Assembly: GCA_023229605.1 (NCBI GenBank)
Contig: JALNYY010000021.1
Span: forward strand, 1 to 42,219
Reading direction: 5' to 3'
Source of the DNA: Methylobacter sp.
Lineage (GTDB): Bacteria; Pseudomonadota; Gammaproteobacteria; Methylococcales; Methylomonadaceae
DNA: 42,219 bases
Positions within the stretch are counted from its first letter, which is position 1; each line of letters starts with the position of its first letter. Positions 23,577 to 32,264 of the stretch are shown here, in pieces. The notes beneath the pieces were generated by a model. The model was not told where the DNA came from and made no database searches. It worked only from the letters and a program-made list of their open reading frames with translations. A program made the translations under genes and the position numbers.

Positions 23577-23957
23577 ATGAATACGCCAATTCTAATAGTC
23601 GATGATGATCCCGATATGTGTTGGGCTATCTCCCACATCATTGAATCACAAGGTTTCAACGTCATCACGGCTTACAATGGAGAAGAAGCCTGTTTTAAAC
23701 TGACGCACGGTGATTTTTCTATTGTGTTTTTAGATGCCAAACTGCCGGATATGGACGGTTTAGAAGTAGCACGCCGTGCTAGCGCTATGTTGCACGAAAG
23801 GCCGCGCATAGTGCTGGTTTCCGGCTATCACTATTACGATGATCCTGTTGTTCGTCATGCCATAGTTGAAGGCATTATCTGTGGTTTCTTGGCTAAGCCC
23901 TTTACCAATAAAGAATTGCTGAAAACACTACATACACTATCACAACCGATAGAGTAG
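23577..23957 (+). CDS. gvrC: Single-domain response regulator GvrC
   Basis: A 126-residue stand-alone receiver domain: acidic pair D10/D11 in LIVDDDPD, phospho-acceptor D53 in VFLDAKLPDMDG, LVSGYHYYDD, and the conserved lysine in FLAKPFT. There is no output domain, so it acts by protein contact or as a phosphate sink or relay for GvrB. ATG 23577 lies four bases after the gvrB stop. It is the last gene of the cluster in the Serratia order. Confidence 0.92.
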   Translation: MNTPILIVDDDPDMCWAISHIIESQGFNVITAYNGEEACFKLTHGDFSIVFLDAKLPDMDGLEVARRASAMLHERPRIVLVSGYHYYDDPVVRHAIVEGIICGFLAKPFTNKELLKTLHTLSQPIE

Positions 23958-23974
23958 CGCGGGGTAATCGCGCT
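23956..23974 (+). terminator. Hairpin at the end of the gas vesicle cluster
   Basis: AGCGCG (23956-23961) and CGCGCT (23969-23974) form a perfect 6-bp GC-rich stem at the gvrC stop. TAAAAGC follows rather than a T-run, so the strength is uncertain. Confidence 0.4.
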
Positions 23975-23995
23975 TAAAAGCACTTGGAAATAGAA

Positions 23996-24099
23996 TGGCG
24001 GATTCAATTCCGAAGTGCAATCTTAGTAATCATGCGGCTTCTTTCACTTGTTCAGCAAAAAAAGACCTCATGCGGTGTTTTAAAATTAAGTGTTTTTCG
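23996..24099 (-). mobile_element. IS30-family remnant: transposase C-terminus and IS end
   Basis: Read on the minus strand, 24099-24030 encodes RKTLNFKTPHEVFFAEQVKE followed by AA and a stop; 'KTL-FKTP-EVF' is the classic end of IS30 transposases. Beyond the stop, TTGCACTTCGGAATTGAATC (24022-24003) looks like an IS30-type terminal repeat. The 5' part of the transposase is missing at ~24100, so the element is dead. It borders the right side of the gas vesicle cluster. Confidence 0.75.
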
Positions 24100-24259
24100 A
24101 GGGTGATGATTGAGCTTATGCATGACCGGGAACAAGGAATAAATTCCAAGCGGGACGGAGCTTGCAACCCCATTGATGCCCAAACCTAATGGCTATATTT
24201 AACCGACGCAAAACCTTTCGCACTGAGCAACATCCCCCGGTCCTAAAACGAGAATAGTT

Positions 24260-24296
24260 CGTAGGGTACAATAAACCAAGCGCATTGCATCCTACG
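24260..24296. repeat. Dispersed palindromic repeat (CGTAGGGT...)
   Basis: CGTAGGGTACAAT pairs with ATTGCATCCTACG across an 11-base loop with two mismatches. Sequences of this kind are common dispersed palindromes in proteobacteria. Apart from the IS30 remnant, the gap 23958-24376 holds nothing else that I can name. Confidence 0.6.
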
Positions 24297-24376
24297 CCGT
24301 AGGAACAAATTATCCACATCCTTTCCTGCGTCGGGATGTTCGCTTGCCTGAAGCCTGTTAATTGGAGATGTAATAA

Positions 24377-25135
24377 ATGATACTTTTCTTGCTTGAGTTG
24401 CCAAGCGTGGCGATGGCGTTGTTAATAATCGGAACGACGGTTGTCTTGGCCTGGTTTATTGCTGAAATGGCCCACCGCTTTCCCTTGGCGAAACTCAAAC
24501 CTTCCTTTCGCAACTTGCTGCCCCCCTTGGGCGGCGCCATGATGGCCGGTTACGTGATTTTTTCTGCCTTGATCGCGAACAGCATCTGGCATGACAAGGA
24601 ATTCGCCCTGCAGGCCGTGCATCTGGAAGCGCACTCACTCAGCTTCGCGGGCAGGATGGTTGATGCACAACGTTATCCTGAATTAGGCTTGTCGATTGCC
24701 GCCTACGCCAAGGCAGTGACGCAGCAAGAGTGGCAAACCATGTCGGATGGAATCGAAAATGCCGGTGCCCGGCAGATCCTCGATAACTTGCACCAGACTG
24801 TGTTGACCGGTTTGCCGGGCTTGTCGGATGAAATACGCAAGTCGCTGATAGCCACTTTGAAGGAAGTCGAAGTAGCCCGGCAAAACCGGCTGATGGCTGC
24901 GACCGATAATATTCCCGGCGAAGTGTGGTTGACCGTGGTATTAACCGCATTGGTGGTGCTCACCTTCTCCGCATTTGCTCACCAGCATGACCGGACTGCA
25001 GCCCGCATTATGGCCACCCTGTTCGGTGTGATGATCGGATCAATGATGTTTTCAATCATCGCTGTTGATCGCCCGTTTATCGGCAAGGTTGCGGTTTCGA
25101 ACGCGCCGATTGCCAAACTATGGGAAAACCGCTGA
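24377..25135 (+). CDS. DUF4239 (bestrophin-like) membrane protein
   Basis: A 252-residue inner-membrane protein. Hydrophobic segments lie at about 10-32, 48-68, 183-203 and 211-233; between them is a soluble loop (about 70-180: WHDKEFALQAVHLEAHSLSFAGRMV... SLIATLKEVEVARQNRL). The layout of two TM helices, a long helical loop with a conserved E-A-xx-L patch and two further TM helices is that of DUF4239, a bestrophin-like family of unknown role. GGAG upstream supports ATG 24377. It is probably monocistronic. Confidence 0.75.
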   Translation: MILFLLELPSVAMALLIIGTTVVLAWFIAEMAHRFPLAKLKPSFRNLLPPLGGAMMAGYVIFSALIANSIWHDKEFALQAVHLEAHSLSFAGRMVDAQRYPELGLSIAAYAKAVTQQEWQTMSDGIENAGARQILDNLHQTVLTGLPGLSDEIRKSLIATLKEVEVARQNRLMAATDNIPGEVWLTVVLTALVVLTFSAFAHQHDRTAARIMATLFGVMIGSMMFSIIAVDRPFIGKVAVSNAPIAKLWENR

Positions 25136-25168
25136 GGCAAGGCAATATGTCCCGTCCGGCTCTAAGAT

Positions 25169-25687
25169 TTACAGAGCTTTTTCCAATATATCCAAGCGCA
25201 AATCCGCAACTTTAGGCGTCCATAGCCCAGGATTTACCGGAAACTCCTTGCTTACCCCGGTGCGCCGGTAACCGCGCCGTTCGTAAAATGCGATCAGCTC
25301 GTTCCTGCATGCGATGACGGTCATAACCGATTTACTGACGGCCCAGGTTGCCTGCGCGGTCCGCTCTGCCGCTTCCAGTAACTGCTTGCCTATGCCTTTT
25401 CCCTGTAACGGCGGACTTACCGCCAGCATGCCGAGATAAACCTGCTCCGCCTGTTTTTGCAAATGCACCGAGCCGATCAGTTCCGCTTTAGCCTTGCACA
25501 GCAGCAATATCGAATCTTCAGTTGAGATTAATTGCAGGATTTCTTCTGCATCGGTTCTGCGCCCGGCCAGTAAATCGGCTTCCGTAGTCCAGCCTTGTTT
25601 ACTGGATTCGCCTCGATAAGCCGAGTTAACCAGAGCGGCAATCTGCCCGGCCTCCTGTTTGTCAGCCTTGGACATCGACAGTGTCAT
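25169..25687 (-). CDS. GNAT-family N-acetyltransferase
   Basis: A 172-residue acetyltransferase from ATG 25687 (two bases after the stop of the aldo/keto reductase gene). Typical features are ADKQEAGQIAALVNSAYRGE at the start, VYLGMLAVSPPLQGKGIGKQLLEAAE (acetyl-CoA pyrophosphate loop Q-x-x-G-I-G-K), and NELIAFYERRGYRRTG. The ending FPVNPGLWTPKVADLRLDIL is common in a subgroup of unknown substrate. Together with the upstream reductase it forms a two-gene operon on the minus strand. Confidence 0.88.
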   Translation of the reverse strand: MTLSMSKADKQEAGQIAALVNSAYRGESSKQGWTTEADLLAGRRTDAEEILQLISTEDSILLLCKAKAELIGSVHLQKQAEQVYLGMLAVSPPLQGKGIGKQLLEAAERTAQATWAVSKSVMTVIACRNELIAFYERRGYRRTGVSKEFPVNPGLWTPKVADLRLDILEKAL

Positions 25688-25689
25688 GC

Positions 25690-26535
25690 TCAAAGCAACG
25701 TCTCCACGGCATCGCATTCGTCGGCGGTCAGTTCAAAATCGAAAATCGCCAGGTCTTCACGCATGTGGCTTTCCGAGGTGGCGCCGGTTAACGGAATAAT
25801 GCCGGTTTGGCTCAGGTAACGGAAAAATAGCTGCGCGGCACTGCGCCGGTATTTCGCCGCCAGCGCTTGCAGCGTGGCATGCGCCAAGACATTGGGATTG
25901 GCGGTCAGCGTCCAGAAGCTTTGGTAAATTACCCGATGTTCCCGGCAAAAATCGCGGATGGCTCGGTCGTACCCGGTCTCCGCATAAAAACGGTTCTGAA
26001 TAACGGCCGGTTTGATCTCGGCATTCCGGTACAACAGCTCAAACTGTTTGGGATCGTAGCAGTTGCTGATCCCCAGCTGCTTGACGCCGCCGCTGTGGAA
26101 TATCTGCTCCATTGCCTGCCATGCTTCCAGTGTATGCTGTGGGTTTGCCAACGGCGAATGCAACACCAGACAATCCAGATAAGGGGTTTGCAGATTTTTC
26201 AACGAGGCCTGGAATGATTGCGCCACTTGCTCGCTGAGGCCGGCGCTGGGGTCATAGGGTATTCGCGCCGGATCCTGGCCGCTCAATGATGTGAATTTGC
26301 TTTGCAGATAAAGTTCAGAACGATCTATCCCGCGACGCAGGCAGGCGGCTATGCCGTCGCCGACACCCGCTTCGTTGTAATGTTTGGGCTGGCAAGCGGT
26401 ATCGATGCCGCGAAACCCCAGTCCGATAGCCTGTTCTACCAGCGCCGCCGTGCGGTCTTTCTTCCAGGCCGTACCGTAAATAATCCGGGGTATCTGTACG
26501 CCGTAGGCGGACGTTACAAAATTGTTATGGTTCAT
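25690..26535 (-). CDS. Aldo/keto reductase
   Basis: A 281-residue (beta/alpha)8 NADPH-dependent oxidoreductase. The tetrad is visible: Asp in FRGIDTACQ, Tyr in KHYNEAGVG, Lys in LYLQSKFT, His in DCLVLHSP. NADP-binding parts GISNCYD and IPLTGATSESHM are present. ATG 26535 is preferred because GGA lies six bases upstream; the frame also opens at 26541 and at TTG 26565. Substrate unknown. Its stop lies two bases before the acetyltransferase start. Confidence 0.9.
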   Translation of the reverse strand: MNHNNFVTSAYGVQIPRIIYGTAWKKDRTAALVEQAIGLGFRGIDTACQPKHYNEAGVGDGIAACLRRGIDRSELYLQSKFTSLSGQDPARIPYDPSAGLSEQVAQSFQASLKNLQTPYLDCLVLHSPLANPQHTLEAWQAMEQIFHSGGVKQLGISNCYDPKQFELLYRNAEIKPAVIQNRFYAETGYDRAIRDFCREHRVIYQSFWTLTANPNVLAHATLQALAAKYRRSAAQLFFRYLSQTGIIPLTGATSESHMREDLAIFDFELTADECDAVETLL

Positions 26536-26986
26536 AAGCATTCCACGGGAAATGTTGGTCTTCAATTATCCTAAAAACCTCAGTTGAACATTCAAAACCC
26601 CGCTCAGGGGCGGAAACCGCTCATGCTTCGACAAGGCTAGCCTGAGCAAAACCGAAGGACTCGGCACGAACGGTTTCCACACACTTCAACTGACTTTTTA
26701 GGATTATCCTCGCACATTAGTGGACTTAGGGCTACCGCCTATTTAGCCGTTATCGCTTGGATCAGCCTCAACCGCTGATTCAAAGCACGGGAAATTTTCC
26801 AGGCAATTTTAAACGATAGGAACCTATGCACCAGTCCAGGTTAAGATCGTGCCGCTGCATGACGCAAAGCACAACTGTCAGCATTTCTGATGCCTTTTCT
26901 TGCGATTGGGCTTATTATATCGGCCATTCTTGCCATGAGCCTCAGCGAACCTCATGCTTACTAAAAATGATTTATGATAGCGCGCT
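26536..26986. other. Intergenic region with a degenerate microrepeat
   Basis: Bases 26629-26670 (GCTTCGACAAGGCTAGCCTG... and ...CCGAAGGACTCGGCACGAAC) are a diverged microrepeat cluster. A 24-codon hydrophobic frame (MPFLAIGLIISAILAM..., near 26890-26964) has no supporting binding site. cyaY, often found opposite lysA, is not present. Confidence 0.4.
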
Positions 26987-27145
26987 ATGAAACCCTATAA
27001 ATTATTACTGCTTGTGCTGCTAAACTCGGTTGTTGCAGGCTGCGGACAGCCCGGCCCGCTTTATTTGCCGGGGCAAGCGGCGCCGATTCATGTAGAACCG
27101 GAACCCTCGAAAACACCGGAACCCAAGCCCGAAAAAAACAAATAA
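26987..27145 (+). CDS. lptM: LptM (YifL-type) small lipoprotein
   Basis: A 52-residue lipoprotein: MKPYKLLLLVLLNSVVAGCG, with the lipobox VAGC placing the lipidated cysteine at residue 19, followed by the family signature CGQPGPLYLPGQ and a Pro/Glu/Lys tail. LptM helps LptD form correct disulfides in the outer-membrane LPS translocon. The gene lies directly in front of lysA (one base between), the standard context lptM-lysA-dapF-DUF484-xerC, which makes the assignment strong despite its size. No strong binding site is visible. Confidence 0.88.
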   Translation: MKPYKLLLLVLLNSVVAGCGQPGPLYLPGQAAPIHVEPEPSKTPEPKPEKNK

Positions 27146-27146
27146 C

Positions 27147-28418
27147 ATGGATTATTTTAATTACCGAAACGGCGAGCTTTTCGCCGAAGACATCGCCGTT
27201 CAGGACATCGTCTATAAATACGGCAGCCCTTGCTACATCTATTCAAGAGCTACGCTGGAGCGGCACTGGAAGGCTTTCGACCAGGCCTTTGGCGAACAAG
27301 CGCATTTAATCTGTTATGCGGTAAAGGCTAACTCAAATATTGCAATACTCAATCTGCTGGCCCGTTTAGGTTCGGGTTTCGACATTGTTTCTCTGGGGGA
27401 ACTGGAACGGGTGATTGCCGCCGGCGGCGATCCCAAAAAAATCGTGTTTTCCGGGGTCGGCAAACGCGAAGATGAAATCCTGGCGGCTTTAAAGATCGGC
27501 ATACGCTGTTTTAATATCGAAGTCAGCGGCGAATTGGACCGGATTAATCTGCTGGCCGGACAGCTAGGCGTTATCGCGCCGGTGTCTTTTCGGGTAAACC
27601 CCGATGTCGATGCCAAAACCCATCCTTATATTTCCACCGGTTTAAAGGAAAACAAGTTCGGCATAGACATTCAGCAGGCTTTGACGGAATATCGCCGTGC
27701 GGCGGTCATGCCCAATATCAGCGTGATCGGCATCGATTGCCATATCGGCTCGCAACTGACCGAAACCAGGCCGTTTCTGGATGCGCTGGATAAAATTCTT
27801 GATCTGGTTACGGCGCTTAAAGTCGAAGGGATTAACCTGCATCATCTGGACCTGGGCGGAGGCCTAGGCATTTGCTATAAAGATGAACAGCCGCCTGAAC
27901 CTGCCGAATATATTCAGGCGATTTTGGCGCGGCTTGGCAAAACCTGTCCTGAGTCTGTCGAATGGACCGATTTTGAGATTTTACTGGAGCCGGGCCGCGC
28001 TATCGTCGGCAATGCCGGTATTCTGGTGACCCAGGTTGAATACCTTAAACCGACCGCCAATAAAAATTTTGCCGTCGTCGATGCGGCCATGAATGACCTG
28101 GTTCGTCCCTCTTTATACAGCGCCTGGCAGAACATCATTCCGGTAAACCTGCAAAGCAGCGCAGAAGAAATAACTTGGGATATAGTCGGCCCGGTCTGCG
28201 AAACCGGCGATTTTTTGGGCAAAGACCGTCCGCTTAAAATTGCTCCGGGCGATTTGTTGGCGATACGCTCATCCGGCGCCTATGGCTTTACGATGAGTTC
28301 AAATTATAATTCCAGGCCGCGCCTGGCTGAGCTGATGGTTGATGGAAGCAGCCTGCACTTGATCAGGGAAAGAGAAACGATTGCTCAGCTTTGGGCAGGC
28401 GAACATTTGTTGCCTTAG
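27147..28418 (+). CDS. lysA: Diaminopimelate decarboxylase
   Basis: A 423-residue PLP-dependent fold-III decarboxylase that makes L-lysine from meso-diaminopimelate. The PLP lysine is K60 in CYAVKANSN; other motifs are FDIVSLGELERV, HIGSQLTE, LDLGGGLGI, EPGRAIVGNAG, and GPVCETGDFLG with the catalytic cysteine; SSGAYGFTMSSNYNSRPR lies near the end. A microrepeat at 27941-27965 adds TCPESVEW after RLGK (about residues 268-275), a region that is variable in the family. dapF, the preceding pathway step, lies 270 bases downstream beyond a repeat-rich gap. Confidence 0.96.
   Translation: MDYFNYRNGELFAEDIAVQDIVYKYGSPCYIYSRATLERHWKAFDQAFGEQAHLICYAVKANSNIAILNLLARLGSGFDIVSLGELERVIAAGGDPKKIVFSGVGKREDEILAALKIGIRCFNIEVSGELDRINLLAGQLGVIAPVSFRVNPDVDAKTHPYISTGLKENKFGIDIQQALTEYRRAAVMPNISVIGIDCHIGSQLTETRPFLDALDKILDLVTALKVEGINLHHLDLGGGLGICYKDEQPPEPAEYIQAILARLGKTCPESVEWTDFEILLEPGRAIVGNAGILVTQVEYLKPTANKNFAVVDAAMNDLVRPSLYSAWQNIIPVNLQSSAEEITWDIVGPVCETGDFLGKDRPLKIAPGDLLAIRSSGAYGFTMSSNYNSRPRLAELMVDGSSLHLIRERETIAQLWAGEHLLP
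27941..27965 (-). repeat. Microrepeat inside lysA (reverse orientation)
   Basis: ACCTGTCCTGAGTCTGTCGA is a reverse-complement unit of the TTCGACTANGCTCAGGACAG repeat. It is in frame and encodes CPESVEW, just before the EILLEPGRA strand. Confidence 0.7.
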
Positions 28419-28440
28419 AGTAGATGCTGATTATTATAAT

Positions 28441-28590
28441 GGTACACGGATGGCTCGGATTATTTGAAATAATGAAGCCCCGTACTTTATATAAAATACA
28501 CTGTAAGAAATACCTTAATAATTTAATATCGTTATGAAAAAACTATTTTTTATCCGTGTTTATCAGCCGAATCCGTATCATCCGTGTTCT
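28441..28590. repeat. MITE-like element (copy 2)
   Basis: The left end TACACGGATGGCTCGGATTA and right end AATCCGTATCATCCGTGTTC are inverted, as in the other three copies. It lies between lysA and dapF and abuts the 61-bp repeat at 28587-28648. Confidence 0.7.
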
Positions 28591-28648
28591 CGGCAACTGC
28601 TCCTGCGTTGCTCTACCTCCTGCATCCATGCAGTCGTATTTTTCTAGC
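28587..28648 (-). repeat. 61-bp dispersed repeat (inverted copy of 32587-32647)
   Basis: The stretch from CGGCAACTGCTCCTGCGTTG to GTCGTATTTTTCTAGC is the near-exact reverse complement of 32587-32647. A partial, diverged copy lies at 36661-36700. The two good copies flank dapF-DUF484-xerC-DUF2333-DUF4389. Confidence 0.8.
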
Positions 28649-28688
28649 GGCTGAGTAGCCCCAATTACCTTAGGCAGACACCGACTAA

Positions 28689-29516
28689 ATGATCAACTTC
28701 ACTAAAATGCACGGCCTCGGCAATGATTTTGTGGTTATCGACGCCATCAATCAACACATAGCCTTAACTCCCGAGCAAGTCCAGCGGCTGTCCGATCGGC
28801 ACTTCGGCATAGGCTTTGACCAGCTGTTACTGGTCGAAAAACCGCTCAACGCCAATGCCGATTTCAAATACCGGATTTTTAACGCAGACGGCGGGGAAGT
28901 CGCCCAATGCGGCAATGGCGCACGCTGCTTTGCCCGTTTTGTCCGCGATAAGAAGTTGTCGGGCAAAGATGAAATCCGCGTCGATACCAATTCAGGCCAA
29001 TTGTTGCTGCGTTTTGACGACGAGAACCTGGTCACTGTCGATATGGGCGTTCCAAGGCACGCGCCCGCTGAAATCCCTTTACTGACGGAAGAAGAATCCC
29101 GATTTTATACCGTACTGGTCAACGGTACTGAAAAAGCCTTTGGCGCCGTTTCGATGGGCAACCCGCACGCCGTCATTCAAGTCACGGATATTAAAACCGC
29201 GCCGGTAACCGAATTGGGCAAAGCCCTGGAAAGCCATGCCTTTTTTCCGGAACGGGTTAATGTCGGCTTTATGCAAGTCGTCGATCGCCAACATATTAAG
29301 CTGCGCGTGTTTGAGCGCGGCGCCGCCGAAACCCTGGCTTGCGGCAGCGGCGCTTGTGCCGCCGTAGTCATCGGCATTGAACACAACCTGCTTGATCATA
29401 CTGTCTGTGTTGATCTACCCGGCGGAATGCTAACCATCAGCTGGCCCGGCCGCGGCGAACCGGTTTTAATGACGGGCCCTGCCATTTCTGTTTTTGAAGG
29501 ACAAATAGCCTTATGA
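28689..29516 (+). CDS. dapF: Diaminopimelate epimerase
   Basis: A 275-residue PLP-independent epimerase converting LL- to meso-diaminopimelate for lysine and peptidoglycan. The two catalytic cysteines are C74 in VAQCGNGARC and C218 in LACGSGACA. The N-terminal FTKMHGLGNDFVVID, GFDQLLL and MGNPHAV motifs are all present. Length is normal (274 in E. coli). Its stop overlaps the next gene (ATGA, 29513-29516). Confidence 0.97.
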   Translation: MINFTKMHGLGNDFVVIDAINQHIALTPEQVQRLSDRHFGIGFDQLLLVEKPLNANADFKYRIFNADGGEVAQCGNGARCFARFVRDKKLSGKDEIRVDTNSGQLLLRFDDENLVTVDMGVPRHAPAEIPLLTEEESRFYTVLVNGTEKAFGAVSMGNPHAVIQVTDIKTAPVTELGKALESHAFFPERVNVGFMQVVDRQHIKLRVFERGAAETLACGSGACAAVVIGIEHNLLDHTVCVDLPGGMLTISWPGRGEPVLMTGPAISVFEGQIAL

Positions 29517-30202
29517 GCGAACAACCCGCCGAACTCACTTCAGTCCAGGTTGAAGAATATCTGCGAAAACATCCCGAGTTCTTCCATGAACACTTGAATT
29601 TGCTGGAGCACATGAGCATTCCTCATCCCACCGGCAGTGCGGTCTCCCTGATTTCCAAACAGCTGGAACTGTTCAGGAGCCGGCATCATGATATGGAAAA
29701 CCAGCTTACCGCGCTGATAGAGATAGCCCGGGATAACGATACATCTCTGAACCGCATGCACAAACTCACCTTGGCGCTGCTGGACGCGACAACGCTGGAA
29801 GAGGCGGTCGCCAATCTTGATATCGTGCTGTCGGAATATTTCTTGATCGACTTTGTTGCGGTGCGCATCATCAAACACAATCCGAATCCCGCTATTACCA
29901 ACTTGTTTATTGAGCCGGACAGCAAAGACCTGGAACCGTTTGCCGCTGAACTGGCCGGCAATCAGCCCAAATGCGGACGGCCGACTATGGCTCAAGCCAG
30001 AGTGTTATTCGGCGAGTTGGCGTTTGAAGTGAAATCCTGCGCCATTATCCCAATGGCCTTTACCGAACTGGAAGGCATTTTAGCCATCGGCAGCCGGGAA
30101 GAAGGCCGGTTCCATTACAGCATGGGCAACCTGTTTTTAAACCAAATGAGCGAAATCATCGGCACCCGGCTGATCACTTTATTGCAGGAGCGAAAGCTTT
30201 AA
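29513..30202 (+). CDS. DUF484 (GAF-like) family protein
   Basis: A 229-residue protein with the DUF484 N-terminus VEEYLRKHPEFFHEHLNLLEHMSIPHPTGSAVSLISKQLE, a coiled-coil linker, and a GAF-like C-terminal half (LIDFVAVRIIKHNPN... SCAIIPMAFTELEGILAIGSREEGRFHYSMGNLFLNQM). The role is unknown; it is almost always found between dapF and xerC. Overlapping start codon with dapF and one base before xerC indicate tight coupling. Confidence 0.92.
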   Translation: MSEQPAELTSVQVEEYLRKHPEFFHEHLNLLEHMSIPHPTGSAVSLISKQLELFRSRHHDMENQLTALIEIARDNDTSLNRMHKLTLALLDATTLEEAVANLDIVLSEYFLIDFVAVRIIKHNPNPAITNLFIEPDSKDLEPFAAELAGNQPKCGRPTMAQARVLFGELAFEVKSCAIIPMAFTELEGILAIGSREEGRFHYSMGNLFLNQMSEIIGTRLITLLQERKL

Positions 30203-30203
30203 C

Positions 30204-31112
30204 ATGCATCCCGATGCCGAGCTTATGCTGGCTGACTTTTTGAAGCAGCTCACCGTTGAAGTTCGCGCCTCGGAACACACCGTAAAAAGTTACCGGCGGG
30301 ATATTAAACACTTGTCCCGTTATTGCACAGACAAAGCCATAAGCCAGTGGGCCGACCTGAAGCTGACGGATATTCGTTCCCACATAGCCGGCAGGCACCG
30401 CAAAGGCCTGAGCAGCAAAAGCCTGCAACGCGAACTGTCCGCTATTCGCAGTTTTTATAATTACCTGCTGAAACAAGGTCAGGCCAGCGTCAATCCCGCC
30501 CAGCATATTCAAGCACCCAAGCAAGCCAGAAAACTGCCTAAAACACTGGATGTCGATCAATTATCCGGCTTGCTGGATGCCGGGGCCAGTTCGCTGCTGG
30601 AAATCCGCGATCTGGCCATGTTCGAATTATTCTATTCCTCCGGCCTGCGGCTGAGCGAGTTGTCGGCGCTCGACTTAACCGACATCGACTTGCCGGACAG
30701 CACGCTGACTGTGCGCCTAGGCAAGGGCGGCAAATCAAGAGTGTTGCCGGTAGGCAGCAAAGCCGTTACAGCTATCGAGAACTGGCTGCAGCAACGGGCC
30801 GTAAAAATCACCGCCGCCGGACCCGCCGTATTTGTTTCAATGCGCGGAACCCGGCTGGGCCAACGCAGTATTGAATTAAGACTGGAACAGTGGTGCAAAA
30901 AAAAAGGCATTGCAGAGCATATACATCCGCATATGCTCAGACATTCTTTTGCCAGTCATTTGCTTGAATCCAGTCAGGACTTAAGAGCCGTTCAGGAACT
31001 GCTCGGGCACAGCAATATCAGCACGACCCAGATATACACCCATCTGGACTTTCAGCATCTGGCTGAAATCTATGATAAAGCGCACCCGAGAGCCAAAAAA
31101 AAACCGTTATAG
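30204..31112 (+). CDS. xerC: Tyrosine recombinase XerC
   Basis: A 302-residue site-specific recombinase that, with XerD, resolves chromosome dimers at dif. The N-terminal SAM-like domain spans ~1-95. The catalytic set is visible: R149 in SGLRLSEL, the beta-hairpin lysine in GKGGKSRVLP, H243 and R246 in HMLRHSF, and the nucleophile Y278 in TTQIYTHLD. XerC rather than XerD is supported by context behind dapF-DUF484. Confidence 0.95.
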   Translation: MHPDAELMLADFLKQLTVEVRASEHTVKSYRRDIKHLSRYCTDKAISQWADLKLTDIRSHIAGRHRKGLSSKSLQRELSAIRSFYNYLLKQGQASVNPAQHIQAPKQARKLPKTLDVDQLSGLLDAGASSLLEIRDLAMFELFYSSGLRLSELSALDLTDIDLPDSTLTVRLGKGGKSRVLPVGSKAVTAIENWLQQRAVKITAAGPAVFVSMRGTRLGQRSIELRLEQWCKKKGIAEHIHPHMLRHSFASHLLESSQDLRAVQELLGHSNISTTQIYTHLDFQHLAEIYDKAHPRAKKKPL

Positions 31113-31233
31113 CGGCTTGCATCATAAGCAAATCGCCAAAAAACCTGCTACCATGTAGCTAATTTTTCATATAGAAATGCAATAAGGGCGAAATAATTTT
31201 CGACCCTCGGAACCTCTTTACGGGACATCGAAA

Positions 31234-32259
31234 ATGGCGGCAAACGATACACTGAACGATTTAAAATCTAAAGGAATACTCTGGGGCTTTGGCGTTTTTA
31301 CCCTCATTGTAGTCATCATCCTGATATTTCTGGGCGCCTGGTGGGGCAGGGAGCCGGAGCAGTTCAATGTTATGGACGAGGCCGTAAAACGCGCCGAAGA
31401 AACCCACTCCACTGACAGCATGCCTATCGGCTATGTCTATACCAACACTCTGGCCCATATCGCCGAAGTGCTGCTGCATAAAAGCGGCGGTTATATCACT
31501 AACGACGTTGCGCCTCCCGGCGTGTTTCTGGACAACATTTCCAACTGGGAATACGGCGCATTGGTCATGCTGCGTGACGCCACATCGGCATTAAGAAATC
31601 ACTTCGCCAGAGACCAGTCTCAATCGGCCGAAGATCCCGATCTTGCGATTGCCGAACCTTATTTTTATTACGAAAACGACTCATGGGCTCTGCCGTCAAC
31701 CGAAGCCGAATATCAAAAAGGCGTCGAGGCCCTGCATAAATACATGGATCGCCTGCAAAAGTACGGAGGCCCAATCAAAAAAGCGCAATTTTATTCCCGA
31801 GCCGACAACCTGTGGCAATACACCGAAGTTGTGATCAAACGCCTGGGCGGACTTTCGACCCGCTTGACCGCGAACAGCGCCGGCGGCAACTACGGTCCCG
31901 GATTAACCGAACTTGAGAAAGAAGCGGCTGATGAAAAAGGCACAACCATAGCTAAAGTGGGCTGGCTGGAGATTGACGACGTTTTCTACGAAGCGCGCGG
32001 CGCCAGCTGGGCGTTATTGCATATCCTCAGGGCAATCAAGCATGACTTTGAGGACATTTTGTTGGACAAACGGGCTATGCGTACCGTCGACATCATGATT
32101 AAGGCGCTGGAAAATGCCCTAACCCCCATTTTAAGCCCGATGATTTTAAACGGTAGCGGCTACGGCCTTTTCGCCAACTACTCCCTGTCTATGGCAAACT
32201 ATATAGCCCGCTGTAACGCTGCCGCTCTTGACTTGCGCGACATTATGAACCGAGGTTAA
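31234..32259 (+). CDS. DUF2333 family membrane-anchored protein
   Basis: A 341-residue protein with one N-terminal membrane anchor (about 15-38, ILWGFGVFTLIVVIILIFLG), followed by a large periplasmic domain. Family-like segments are GYVYTNTLAHIAEVLLHKSGGYITNDVAPPGVFLDNISNWEYGALV, FARDQSQS, and WALLHILRAIKHDFEDIL. DUF2333 has no assigned function. It is followed five bases later by a DUF4389 gene, a frequent pairing. Confidence 0.88.
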   Translation: MAANDTLNDLKSKGILWGFGVFTLIVVIILIFLGAWWGREPEQFNVMDEAVKRAEETHSTDSMPIGYVYTNTLAHIAEVLLHKSGGYITNDVAPPGVFLDNISNWEYGALVMLRDATSALRNHFARDQSQSAEDPDLAIAEPYFYYENDSWALPSTEAEYQKGVEALHKYMDRLQKYGGPIKKAQFYSRADNLWQYTEVVIKRLGGLSTRLTANSAGGNYGPGLTELEKEAADEKGTTIAKVGWLEIDDVFYEARGASWALLHILRAIKHDFEDILLDKRAMRTVDIMIKALENALTPILSPMILNGSGYGLFANYSLSMANYIARCNAAALDLRDIMNRG

Positions 32260-32264
32260 TTACG

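Noticed and set aside
26760..26880. Small minus-strand frame MARMADIISPIARKG... before lptM
   Set aside because: About 31 codons, no binding site, no recognised family; cyaY would be expected here but does not match.
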